Positions 40,936 through 51,566 of a stretch of 64,000 bases of DNA are shown piece by piece. How positions within the stretch are numbered: position 1 is the first letter of the stretch; each line of letters starts with the position of its first letter. The stretch spans positions 124,001-188,000 of the forward strand of contig PKTR01000005.1 of NCBI GenBank assembly GCA_002869065.1, written 5' to 3'. Both the position numbers and the translations under genes were made by a program. The notes below the pieces were generated by a model that saw nothing but the letters and a program-made list of their open reading frames with translations, did no database searches and had not been told where the DNA came from. Source of the stretch: Hyphomicrobiales bacterium. GTDB lineage: Bacteria > Pseudomonadota > Alphaproteobacteria > Rhizobiales > Rhodobiaceae.

Positions 40936-42984
40936 TCAGTCCTTCTTGCCGTAACGTTCCAGCACGGCCTCGGCGTGGCGCCCGGTCAGCTCGGCCAGAT
41001 GGTCGAAGCGGGTGACGAAGGAGCCGACGCCCTGCGTCGCCGAACGCAGCTCGATGATCAGGCTGCGCACCTCGTCTTCCGGCATCATCGCCCGCACCTC
41101 GTCCCAGCCCGGCCAACCCGGACGGGCATCGAAGCCCATCAACTGGCCGCGCCGGCCCGACACGATCGCGTTGATCCGCGCCGTTGCCTCGCTCGGGCAG
41201 TAGATCGTCACGTCGAGGATCGGTTCGAGCAGCACGGGATTGCACTGCGCCATGCCCTCGCGCATGGCGATCTGCGCCGCCATCTTGAAGGCCTGATCCG
41301 AGGAGTCGACCGTGTGGTAGGAGCCGTCGGTCAGCGTCACCGCGATGTCGACCACCTCGAAGCCGAGCGGACCCGACTTCAGGAAGTCGGCAACACCGTG
41401 CTCGACCGAGGGGATGTACTGCTTCGGCACCACACCGCCGGTGATCGTGTCGGAGAACACGAAGCCTTCGCCACGCGGCAGCGGCTTGATGTCGAGCACC
41501 ACGTCGCCGAACTGGCCGTGGCCGCCCGACTGCTTCTTGTGCCGACCGCGCAGGCTGACCTTGCCGCGGATCGTTTCCTTGTAGGGAATCGACGGCTCAT
41601 GCCGCTCGACCGTGATGCCGTACTTGCTGTTCAGCCGCTCGAGCACGACGCGCAGATGCATCTCGCCCTGACCGCCGACGACGGTCTCGCCGGTTTCCTG
41701 ATTGTGGGTGATCTTGAGCGAAGGGTCTTCCTCGACGATCTTGGCGAGCGAGGCCGACAGCTTCACCTCGTCCTTGTGATCGGTCGGGCTGACCGCCATC
41801 AGCAGCACGGGCTCCGGCGGATTGAGCGTGACAAAGTCGGCAACGCCGTCCTTTTCGTCGCTCAGCGTCATGCCGGTCTGTGCCACGTCGAGCTTGCCGA
41901 GTGCCACGGTTTCGCCGACGTCGGCCGCATCGCGCTTGGTCACCTGCTGGCCCATGATGCGGAACACGCCCGAAACCCGGCTGTCTGTGCCGTCGGTTGC
42001 ATGAAACACCGTGCCGTCGGCCACCTTGCCGGCGAGCACACGGGCGACCGACATCTTGCCGCCATGCGATGTGTGGATGGTCTTCATCACCTGCACCACG
42101 GTGCCGGGCATATCGGTCGCGCCGAGACGTTCCAGCGTCTGATCGATACCCGGCGCCTCATGCCGCAGCGCTTTCAGCAGGCGGAAGATGCCATTGCCGC
42201 CTTCGGCAGACCCGATGAACACCGGGCAGATCACACCGTCACGCAGTTCATCGACGAGATCGTGAAACACGACGTCGGCCTTCGGCTGGATATCCTCCAG
42301 CAGCTGTTCCATCAGCTCGTCGTCGTAGTCGGCGATCTTTTCCAGCATCGAGAAGCGCGCCTCGACCTCGCGGGCGCGTTCGGCATCGGGGATCTCAACG
42401 ACCTCGCTCGCCGCATGCTCGTGGTAGACGAAGGCGCGTTCGAGCGCGAGATCGATGAAGCCGGTGGCAATGCCGTCCTTCCAGATCGGGATCTGGCGCA
42501 GCACCAGCGGCGTTGCGCTAGCTTGCTGCAGAACCTCGAGGGTTTCGCGCACGCCGTGATCGGCCTTGTCGATCTTGTTGAGGAACAGGACATGCGGAAC
42601 GTTGCGATCGTCGAGCGCCTTCAGAATGACCTGCAAGGCCGGCAGCTTCTTTTCGTCGGCTTCCGCGACCACGATCGCCATGTCGACGCCGGCCAGAACG
42701 CCGTCGGCTTCCGACAGGAACTCGACCGAACCGGGGCAGTCGATGAACGTATAGGTGTCGTCCATGAAGGTCATCTCGGCGACATTCGCCTCGACGCTCA
42801 TCCCATGGGCGCGCGCTTCGGGAGACCCGTCACCAACCGTATTGCCGCCGGCGATCGTTCCCTGCCTGTCAGTGGCCCCCGTGCGTGCGAGGATGGCCTC
42901 GAGCAGAGTGGTCTTGCCGCTCGCGAATGGGCCAACCAGCGCAATGCACCGGGGCCCAGCTTCTCTGCCGTTGCCGTCTCCCAT
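40936..42984 (-). CDS. Elongation factor G-like GTPase (EF-G paralogue)
   Basis: This 682-residue protein has the domain order of EF-G: GTPase domain (1-270), domain II, and domains III-V (EPSIPYKETIRGKVSLRGRH starts IV). The P loop is GPFASGKT (18-25) and the G4 motif NKID (136-139). The switch II motif reads DCPGSVEF (82-89), with Ser86 replacing the histidine that activates GTP hydrolysis in standard EF-G. This marks it as a divergent, probably non-essential paralogue rather than the translation factor itself. The true fusA is expected in a ribosomal operon elsewhere. Confidence 0.9.
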   Translation of the reverse strand: MGDGNGREAGPRCIALVGPFASGKTTLLEAILARTGATDRQGTIAGGNTVGDGSPEARAHGMSVEANVAEMTFMDDTYTFIDCPGSVEFLSEADGVLAGVDMAIVVAEADEKKLPALQVILKALDDRNVPHVLFLNKIDKADHGVRETLEVLQQASATPLVLRQIPIWKDGIATGFIDLALERAFVYHEHAASEVVEIPDAERAREVEARFSMLEKIADYDDELMEQLLEDIQPKADVVFHDLVDELRDGVICPVFIGSAEGGNGIFRLLKALRHEAPGIDQTLERLGATDMPGTVVQVMKTIHTSHGGKMSVARVLAGKVADGTVFHATDGTDSRVSGVFRIMGQQVTKRDAADVGETVALGKLDVAQTGMTLSDEKDGVADFVTLNPPEPVLLMAVSPTDHKDEVKLSASLAKIVEEDPSLKITHNQETGETVVGGQGEMHLRVVLERLNSKYGITVERHEPSIPYKETIRGKVSLRGRHKKQSGGHGQFGDVVLDIKPLPRGEGFVFSDTITGGVVPKQYIPSVEHGVADFLKSGPLGFEVVDIAVTLTDGSYHTVDSSDQAFKMAAQIAMREGMAQCNPVLLEPILDVTIYCPSEATARINAIVSGRRGQLMGFDARPGWPGWDEVRAMMPEDEVRSLIIELRSATQGVGSFVTRFDHLAELTGRHAEAVLERYGKKD

Positions 42985-43459
42985 GATACCTACTCCTTGT
43001 TCTTGTCGCTTCTTGTCTGAAAACGCCCCACGGGACCGTGGCGGCGGATGTGGCCCGGAAAGACCCGTGCCTTGCGCGCGATGCTGGCGCTAAGGCCGGC
43101 GCGAAACTCATCGTCTCAGTCTGAAAGGCATCGCGCAAGAGGCTCGACAGCCGGCGCGCAGCGCCCTCCCCGCCCGTACGAAAAAGACCGCATCGATCTT
43201 ACTAGCCCCTTTCCGGCAGCCTCACGCTGACATAGCGCAAATCGCGCGCCCGCGACCGCACTTTTGGCAAGCCGTCGGCACAATCCCCGCCGCACCGGCA
43301 CGTACGCTCTGTGGAGCGAAAGGACAAAACGGCCAAACCACTGAAAAACAATCGCGTTGCGGAGGATATCTCGCGGCAAAGGAACCCCACCCGCGTCAAT
43401 CCTCGTCCGGTTTTACCGCTCCTAGACTTGCTGTCGACGCAAGACACGGAGCCCTGACC
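42985..43459. other. Intergenic region, no gene seen
   Basis: This 475-base gap lies between the divergent EF-G-like and GH19 genes. It should carry both promoters. I looked for tRNA arms and terminators and found none. Several short open frames overlap each other and show no protein signature. Confidence 0.5.
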
Positions 43460-44017
43460 ATGATCGACCGCAAGATTTTCTTCGACCGCGTCCGCGCCAC
43501 GCCCTTCAAGGGACGGCTCGGCGAAGCGCAGGTCGCCGGCATGGACGCGATCCTCGACGAATGGGAGCGCCGCGCGCTGCCCGACCCGCGCTGGCTCGCC
43601 TACATGTTAGCCACCACCTTCCACGAAACCGCCCGCACCATGCAGCCGATCCGCGAATACGGACGCGGCCGTGGACGTCGTTATGGCCGCCCCGACCCGG
43701 ACACCGGCCAGACCTATTACGGACGCGGCTTCGTCCAGCTCACCTGGAAGGGCAACTACCGCACCATGGGCAAGTTGCTCGGCATCGACCTCGTCGCCGA
43801 TCCCGAACGCGCGCTCGACCTCGCCCACGCCACCGCGATCCTGTTCGAAGGCATGATCGGCGGCCATTTCACCGGCCGCAAACTGGCAGACTACATCGAC
43901 GGCGAGCGTGCCGACTTGGTCAATGCGCGGCGCATCATCAACGGCCGCGACCGCGCTCCGCTGGTCGCCGGCTATGCGCAAGCCTTCCTCGACGCGATCA
44001 CCGCCGCCACCGAGTGA
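43460..44017 (+). CDS. GH19-type chitinase/endolysin-like lysozyme
   Basis: This 185-residue single-domain protein belongs to the chitinase class I/GH19 lysin group. The putative catalytic glutamate lies in LATTFHETARTMQPI, and YYGRGFVQLTWKGNY is the family signature. There is no signal peptide or cell-wall-binding domain, as in phage endolysins that rely on a holin. No other phage genes are close. It may be a domesticated lysin or take part in cell-wall turnover. GAGCCCTGACC precedes the ATG, a weak ribosome site. Confidence 0.87.
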   Translation: MIDRKIFFDRVRATPFKGRLGEAQVAGMDAILDEWERRALPDPRWLAYMLATTFHETARTMQPIREYGRGRGRRYGRPDPDTGQTYYGRGFVQLTWKGNYRTMGKLLGIDLVADPERALDLAHATAILFEGMIGGHFTGRKLADYIDGERADLVNARRIINGRDRAPLVAGYAQAFLDAITAATE

Positions 44018-44026
44018 GCCCCGCCA

Positions 44027-44062
44027 AAAGAAAACGCCCCGGCGATCGTCTCGCCGGGGCGT
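44027..44062 (-). terminator. Intrinsic terminator after the aspartate aminotransferase gene
   Basis: ACGCCCCGGCGA and TCGCCGGGGCGT form a perfect 12-bp stem with a five-base loop. It is followed on the minus strand by TTTTCTTTT. It separates two convergent genes. Confidence 0.82.
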
Positions 44063-44091
44063 CTCGTTCGCTCGCTTCGCACTGACCCGAT

Positions 44092-46307
<2,216 letters not shown>

Positions 46308-46517
46308 GTCCCGCTCCCCTGCCTGATCCGGCATGTCGCCCGCGCGCCGTCTGACCGGTCGCAAGCCCTTTCAGGATACATCTCTAATCCCTAACCGTTC
46401 ATTGTAAAGCCGCCAGGCACGGGAATCCTTCCCGCCGGCAGTCTTTCCAATGCAGTGTGGCCGGATGCCAACACAAACCTGCACATGCGAATAATAATAA
46501 AGAGAAATACCGCAATT

Positions 46518-46583
46518 ATCGACCAAAGAACCGGTCGATCAGCGTACAACCTATCTTGACTCGGGACGGACATATCTCTTATT
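46518..46583 (+). promoter_or_regulatory. Promoter and inverted repeat upstream of the octaheme cytochrome gene
   Basis: CTTGAC (46555-46560), a 17-base spacer and CTTATT (46578-46583) form a good alphaproteobacterial promoter. A perfect inverted repeat ATCGACC-N8-GGTCGAT (46518-46539) is centred about 61 bases before the expected start, where an activator would bind. The surrounding 355 bases between mipA and the cytochrome gene are AT-rich and hold nothing else I can identify. No FNR-type TTGAT-N4-ATCAA box was seen. Confidence 0.6.
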
Positions 46584-46662
46584 CGGCATATTAAGTGCAT
46601 CTAAAATAACGCCGGGAATCGGCTGGAAAACCACCCGACGAGGCCCGAAAAGGGAAACGCTG

Positions 46663-48309
46663 ATGATCCGTTCACTCGCTCGAGGCAGCACCGCGGCTTT
46701 CGCGCTCTGTTTCGGTCTGCTCTTGCCGATGACCCCGGTAACTGCAGAAAACCACGAAGAAAAACCGGCGGCCACGACGATCTCGGCGGGTCCGCAAAAG
46801 ACCGCCAAGAAGCCCGGCGCAACCGCGGATCACACCAAGTTCGAGATCCTGCAGAAACCCTTCGCCTCCGGCCCCGAAGTGACCCAGGCCTGCCTGAGCT
46901 GCCACACTGAAGCGGCAAAGCAGGTTCATAAATCGATTCACTGGACCTGGGACTACACCCATCCCAAAACAGGCCAGAAGCTCGGAAAGAAGAATGTGAT
47001 TAATGCCTTTTGCGGCAATATCGCATCCAACGAGCCGCGCTGCACCAGCTGCCACGTCGGCTATGGCTGGAAGGACAACAGCTTCGACTTCACGTCTGAA
47101 CAGAACGTCGACTGTCTCGCCTGTCACGACACCACCGGCGACTACGTCAAGTGGCCGACCAATGCCGGTCATCCGCTCTATGAACCGCTGACCAAGAACG
47201 GCAAGACCTTCATGCCGCCCGATCTGACCAAGATCGCACAGAAGGTCGGCATGCCGGGTCGCGCCAATTGCGGCGCCTGCCACTTCAACGGCGGCGGCGG
47301 CGATGCGGTCAAGCACGGCGACCTCGACTCCTCGCTGACCCATCCGACTAAGGCACTCGACGTGCACATGGCCGAGGACGGGCCCAACTTCGCCTGCTCC
47401 GCCTGCCACGTGTCTGACCAGCATATCTGGCCGGGTTCGCGCTACGACACGCTCGCCAAGGACACCGGCGGCACCGGCAAGCCGGGTCAGCGCCGCGACG
47501 TCGCTTCCTGCGAAAGCTGCCACAGCGACCAGCCGCACAAGGGCGTCAACCTCGAGGCGATCAAGCTCAACGGCCACACCGACAAGGTCGCCTGCCAGAC
47601 CTGTCACATCCCGGCCTTTGCCCGCGGCGGCGTCGCCACCAAGACCTATTGGGACTGGTCGACCGCCGGCAAGCTGAAGGACGGCAAACCCTATTCGGAG
47701 GAAAACGAAAAGGGCCTGCACACCTACATGTCGATCAAGGGCACCTTCGAGTGGGAAGAAAACGTCACGCCGTATTACGCCTGGTTCGACGGACAGGTGC
47801 AGTACACCACCGCTGACGAAACCATCGATCCGGAAAACGTCGTCGAGATCAACAAGATCGCCGGCAACGCGACCGACGGCAAATCCCGCATCTGGCCGTT
47901 CAAGAAGATGCGCGGCCGTCAGGCCTACGACGCCGGCACCAACCATCTCGTCTACAACCACGTGTTCGGCAAGGACGACACCGCGCTGTGGACCAATCTC
48001 GATTGGGAAAAGGCGATCGCCGCCGGCCAGAAGGCCGTTGGCCGCGAGTTCTCCGGCAAATACGGCTTCGTCGACACCGCCATGTACTGGCCGATCACCC
48101 ACATGGTGGCGCCGAAGGAAGACGCGCTCAAATGCGGCGAATGCCACGCCAAGGACGGCCGGCTCGCCGGCGTCACCGGCGTCTACATGCCCGGCCGCGA
48201 CAGCTACCGCTGGCTCGACCTGATCGGCTACACGCTGTTCGGCCTGACGCTGCTCGGCATCTTCATCCACGGCATCCTGCGGTTTGCCATGCGCAAGCGC
48301 ACGCGCTGA
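46663..48309 (+). CDS. Octaheme c-type cytochrome, tetrathionate reductase (OTR) family
   Basis: This 548-residue exported protein has a signal peptide (about 1-28) and eight CxxCH sites, at 77, 127, 151, 203, 245, 283, 311 and 491. A C-terminal membrane helix lies at about 519-541. The block NEPRCTSCHVGYGWKDNSFD matches the active-site region of the Shewanella OTR family; the lysine after YGW is a candidate haem ligand, as reported there. That enzyme reduces tetrathionate, nitrite and hydroxylamine in vitro, but the physiological substrate is unsettled. The cytochrome b gene 13 bases downstream should supply electrons from quinol. Confidence 0.93.
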   Translation: MIRSLARGSTAAFALCFGLLLPMTPVTAENHEEKPAATTISAGPQKTAKKPGATADHTKFEILQKPFASGPEVTQACLSCHTEAAKQVHKSIHWTWDYTHPKTGQKLGKKNVINAFCGNIASNEPRCTSCHVGYGWKDNSFDFTSEQNVDCLACHDTTGDYVKWPTNAGHPLYEPLTKNGKTFMPPDLTKIAQKVGMPGRANCGACHFNGGGGDAVKHGDLDSSLTHPTKALDVHMAEDGPNFACSACHVSDQHIWPGSRYDTLAKDTGGTGKPGQRRDVASCESCHSDQPHKGVNLEAIKLNGHTDKVACQTCHIPAFARGGVATKTYWDWSTAGKLKDGKPYSEENEKGLHTYMSIKGTFEWEENVTPYYAWFDGQVQYTTADETIDPENVVEINKIAGNATDGKSRIWPFKKMRGRQAYDAGTNHLVYNHVFGKDDTALWTNLDWEKAIAAGQKAVGREFSGKYGFVDTAMYWPITHMVAPKEDALKCGECHAKDGRLAGVTGVYMPGRDSYRWLDLIGYTLFGLTLLGIFIHGILRFAMRKRTR

Positions 48310-48321
48310 GGAGACATCGAT

Positions 48322-49008
48322 ATGGCTAACTCCACCCCCATCAACGAGGGCAAGACCTCGGTCCGCGCGGTCAAGATCTACTCCCGCTACGAGCGCTTCT
48401 GGCACTGGTCGCAGGCACTGCTGATCTTCATCCTGGTGTTCTCCGGCTTCGGCCTGCACGGCACGCATTCGCTGCTGCCGTTCAAGGCCGCCGTCGGCGT
48501 CCACACCTTCGCGGCGATTGCACTGATCGTGCTGTGGATCTTCACCACCTTCTGGCACTTCACCACCGGTCAGTGGCGGCACTACCTGCCGACCAGCTCC
48601 GGCCTCTTCAACGTCATCAAGTTCTATGCGGTCGGCATTCTGACAGGTGCACCGCACCCCTATTCGAAGACGCTGAAGCGCAAGCAGAACGCGCTGCAGT
48701 CGCTGGCCTATCTGACCTTCATGGTCATCATCGGCCCGGCCCTGTGGGCCTCCGGCATCGTCTACCTGCTCTACGAAGTCTGGCAGACCTACGATCAGAC
48801 CGGCACAATCTTCTCGATCGTGGTGTTCGTCCACACCGCCGCCGCGTTCCTGATGATCACCTTCGTCGTCATCCACGTCTACATGACGACCACCGGCAAG
48901 ACCGTCACCCACTACATCAAGACGATGATCACGGGTTACGAGAAGGTCGAACTGTCCGACGTCGAAGAGGCCTATCTCGAGGCCGAGGAGCCGGATCGCC
49001 TGCGCTAG
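48322..49008 (+). CDS. Membrane cytochrome b partner of the octaheme cytochrome
   Basis: This 228-residue protein of the Ni/Fe-hydrogenase / thiosulfate reductase cytochrome b group has four to five membrane helices. Haem-ligand candidates are H29 in RFWHWSQALLI, the histidines in VGVHTFAAI and FWHFTTGQWRH, and H in VFVHTAAAF and VVIHVYM. A short acidic tail follows. It is co-transcribed with the octaheme gene and ends in a clear terminator. The pair resembles a quinol-oxidising membrane module feeding a periplasmic multihaem reductase, or the reverse. Confidence 0.9.
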   Translation: MANSTPINEGKTSVRAVKIYSRYERFWHWSQALLIFILVFSGFGLHGTHSLLPFKAAVGVHTFAAIALIVLWIFTTFWHFTTGQWRHYLPTSSGLFNVIKFYAVGILTGAPHPYSKTLKRKQNALQSLAYLTFMVIIGPALWASGIVYLLYEVWQTYDQTGTIFSIVVFVHTAAAFLMITFVVIHVYMTTTGKTVTHYIKTMITGYEKVELSDVEEAYLEAEEPDRLR

Positions 49009-49033
49009 CGCTGTCGCACCGGATCACGAATTG

Positions 49034-49067
49034 AAAAGCCGCGCCCCTGGGACGCGGCTTTTTCTTT
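49034..49067 (+). terminator. Intrinsic terminator of the octaheme-cytochrome b operon
   Basis: AAAAGCCGCG and CGCGGCTTTT form a stem around a nine-base loop, followed by TTTTTCTTT. It lies 25 bases after the cytochrome b stop codon. Confidence 0.85.
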
Positions 49068-49092
49068 GCGGCTCTCGCGATGCTAACTAAGC

Positions 49093-49932
49093 CTACTGCT
49101 CAGGTAGCTTCACCTCGCGCCCGAAGATCATGCGCCGAGCGAGGTTCTTCGTCTTCGTTGGCGACTGAAGGTAAGCGGGCTTCATACGGCGGCTGTACAT
49201 CATCCGCAGCAGGAACTTCGCGACCGGCGCCAGCGAATATCGCGCAGCCCCGTGCTTGCGAAGGTCGCGCCGAATGGTGTGGCTCTTTTTCAAGAGAAAA
49301 GGATTGATGCCAAGCGCAATGAGCAAGGACCGCGCAATACACGTCTCATTGGCATCAAGGTTAAGCAACATCAAACCATATTTGGCCTCTGGCATGCCAT
49401 TGCGAGACCTGGACGAGAGTGTCGCCATACACGTGCGCGAGTCCTTCAGCTTGTGAATCAGACTGACATCCTTTTCACCCTTGAGGGCCGCTCCAAGTTG
49501 AAGAAAGTTGCGCAAGAACTCCCGGTTGCCGACGAGGACGATGAAATCTCTGCTCCTCCCGACGCGCAGATGAACGTCAGTCTCCTTGTTGATCTGCCGA
49601 ATGTACTTGTCGAAGTATCCGCGAATCCGCTTTTCCGCCTGAGACACGGAGCCATTGAGGCTTGGCTCGAATACCAGAGTGATGGTGATCTCCGGCTTCT
49701 GCCATTTGACCAGGCGCCCGCCGTAGGAACACTTCGCCAAGGACGAATAGGATTCGCACCTGAAGGCGAGTTTGCTGAAGAGCCTGAAGGCCTCTTCCAT
49801 ACGCAAACGCGCATCGATCGCGTTTTCGGACGGCACGGCCAACACGTCGCGCGGCCACAGCACGGCTGCAAAAAGGACCATCACCACCAACGCCGTCAAC
49901 CGCACAACAGACACACCCCAAAATGATCCCAC
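49093..49932 (-). CDS. Exported DUF2927-like protein
   Basis: This 279-residue protein has a signal peptide (about 1-32, ending DVLAV). The C-terminal part, CIARSLLIALGINPFLL followed by KFLLRMMYSRRMKP, resembles the DUF2927 pattern of an ELAQALGL-type helix and a LLRLLYDPRLKPGM-type end. The match is distant and several usual acidic residues are replaced by basic ones. The protein is unusually basic, and its codon use is less GC-biased than its neighbours, hinting at later acquisition. No function is known. Confidence 0.6.
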   Translation of the reverse strand: MGSFWGVSVVRLTALVVMVLFAAVLWPRDVLAVPSENAIDARLRMEEAFRLFSKLAFRCESYSSLAKCSYGGRLVKWQKPEITITLVFEPSLNGSVSQAEKRIRGYFDKYIRQINKETDVHLRVGRSRDFIVLVGNREFLRNFLQLGAALKGEKDVSLIHKLKDSRTCMATLSSRSRNGMPEAKYGLMLLNLDANETCIARSLLIALGINPFLLKKSHTIRRDLRKHGAARYSLAPVAKFLLRMMYSRRMKPAYLQSPTKTKNLARRMIFGREVKLPEQ

Positions 49933-50134
49933 GGTAGATAGCTACTAGAGCCGCACCTCCCTGTGAAGTTGCAGCCGGGCAAGGGAACCACCTTTGCCGT
50001 TCACCCTGCACGACAACAGGCTTCACAACGCCTGTTCATTTTCCGAATCCTCTTTCATAGTCGGGGCCAACCAGAACGGGCGGCTTCAACGAATGCCGCA
50101 CCGAACCAAAAGATTTTTCGGGAGGCCTCACCAC

Positions 50135-51436
50135 ATGAACCTGACGACGATGCTTGCTGCCCGCAGCGATGCCGACAACCCCGTCCGTGCCGGCCTCATC
50201 GGCGCCGGCAAGTTCGGCTCCATGTTCCTGTCGCAGGTCCCTCATATTACCGGGCTCGAAGTCGCCGCCATCGCCGACCTCAATGTAGACCGCGCCAGGG
50301 CGAGCTGCCGCGCCGTTGGTTGGGACGAGGGCCGCATCGCGACTTGCGCCTATCTCGAGGACGGCGGAGAACTGTGCCGCCACAAGGAGGTCGACGTCGT
50401 CATCGAGGCGACCGGAAACCCGGCCGCCGGCATTGCGCACGCACTCGCCGCCATCGATGCCGGCAAGCACATCGTCATTGTCAATGTCGAGGCCGACGTG
50501 TTGGCAGGCGCGGCACTCGCCAAACGCGCCCGCAACGCCGGTGTCGTCTATTCCATGGCCTATGGCGACCAGCCGGCGCTGGTTTCGGAAATGGTCGACT
50601 GGGCTCGCGCCACCGGCTTCAAGGTCGCCGCCGCCGGCAAGGGAACCAAATATCTGCCGCTCTACCACTCGGTGACGCCGGACACGGTCTGGGACCACTA
50701 CGGCCTGACGCCGGATGCCGCCCGCGCCGCCGGCATGAACCCGCAGATGTTCAATTCCTTCCTCGACGGCACCAAATCGGCGATCGAGATGGCGGCGATC
50801 GCCAATGCCTGCGATCTGGCGGTGCCGACGGACGGTCTGGCCTTCCCGCCCTGCGGCGTCGACGATCTCGCCCAGATCCTCAAGCCCCGCTCGGCCGGCG
50901 GTCTGCTCGAGGGCAACGGAATGGTCGAGGTGATCTCGTCGCTCGAACGCGACGGCCGGCCGGTGTTCCGCGATCTGCGCTGGGGCGTCTATGTGGTGCT
51001 GGAGGCGCCGAACGACTACGCCGCCGCATGCTTCCGCCAATACGGGCTGAAGACCGACGACAGCGGCCGCTTCGCCGCCATGTACAAGCCGTTCCACCTG
51101 ATCGGACTGGAGCTCAGCATCTCGGTGCTGAACGCGGCGCTGCGCGGCGAGCCGACCGGCCAGACCCGCGCCTTCCGCGGCGACGCTGTTGCCGTCGCCA
51201 AGAAGGACCTCAAGCCCGGCGACACGCTCGACGGCGAGGGCGGCTACACGGTGTGGGGCAAGCTGCAACCGGCAGACGCGAGCCTTGCCGCCGGCGCCCT
51301 GCCGATCGGCCTTGCCCATGGCGTGCCGCTGACCCGCCCGGTGAAGCAAGGTTCGGTCGTCACCTGGCAGGACGTCAACATCGACGAGACCCGCCTCGAC
51401 ATGCGCCTGCGCCGCGAAGCCGAAGCGATGGCATGA
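50135..51436 (+). CDS. NAD(P)-dependent homoserine-dehydrogenase-like protein with SAF domain (COG4091)
   Basis: This 433-residue protein has a Rossmann domain starting RAGLIGAGKFGSMFLSQV (about residue 18), then ATGNPAAGIAHALAAI and a middle catalytic-like domain. A C-terminal SAF domain begins near residue 345 (FRGDAVAVAKKDLKPGDTLDG). This is the architecture of COG4091, a predicted oxidoreductase family found in carbohydrate catabolic loci. The start at 50135 has GGGAGG nine bases upstream; an upstream in-frame ATG at 49994 lacks one. Standing alone here, its substrate is unknown. Confidence 0.85.
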   Translation: MNLTTMLAARSDADNPVRAGLIGAGKFGSMFLSQVPHITGLEVAAIADLNVDRARASCRAVGWDEGRIATCAYLEDGGELCRHKEVDVVIEATGNPAAGIAHALAAIDAGKHIVIVNVEADVLAGAALAKRARNAGVVYSMAYGDQPALVSEMVDWARATGFKVAAAGKGTKYLPLYHSVTPDTVWDHYGLTPDAARAAGMNPQMFNSFLDGTKSAIEMAAIANACDLAVPTDGLAFPPCGVDDLAQILKPRSAGGLLEGNGMVEVISSLERDGRPVFRDLRWGVYVVLEAPNDYAAACFRQYGLKTDDSGRFAAMYKPFHLIGLELSISVLNAALRGEPTGQTRAFRGDAVAVAKKDLKPGDTLDGEGGYTVWGKLQPADASLAAGALPIGLAHGVPLTRPVKQGSVVTWQDVNIDETRLDMRLRREAEAMA

Positions 51437-51566
51437 GGCTGGCACACGCTCCGAAAAACCCAATCTTAATCCCTGCCATCTAAAGTGCCCGCGAACCATG
51501 GCTTGCCCCTTTTTGGCGAAATTCCTCGCCGGAAATCGGCGGCCATGAGCAAGTTGGGGATTGCCG

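Noticed and set aside
40936-42984. Calling this gene the main elongation factor G (fusA)
   Set aside because: No ribosomal protein or tuf genes are adjacent, and the switch II histidine is replaced by serine, so it is treated as a paralogue.
42985-43459. Possible tRNA or small RNA in the gap before the GH19 gene
   Set aside because: No T-arm GTTCGA-type block, acceptor complementarity or terminator was found.
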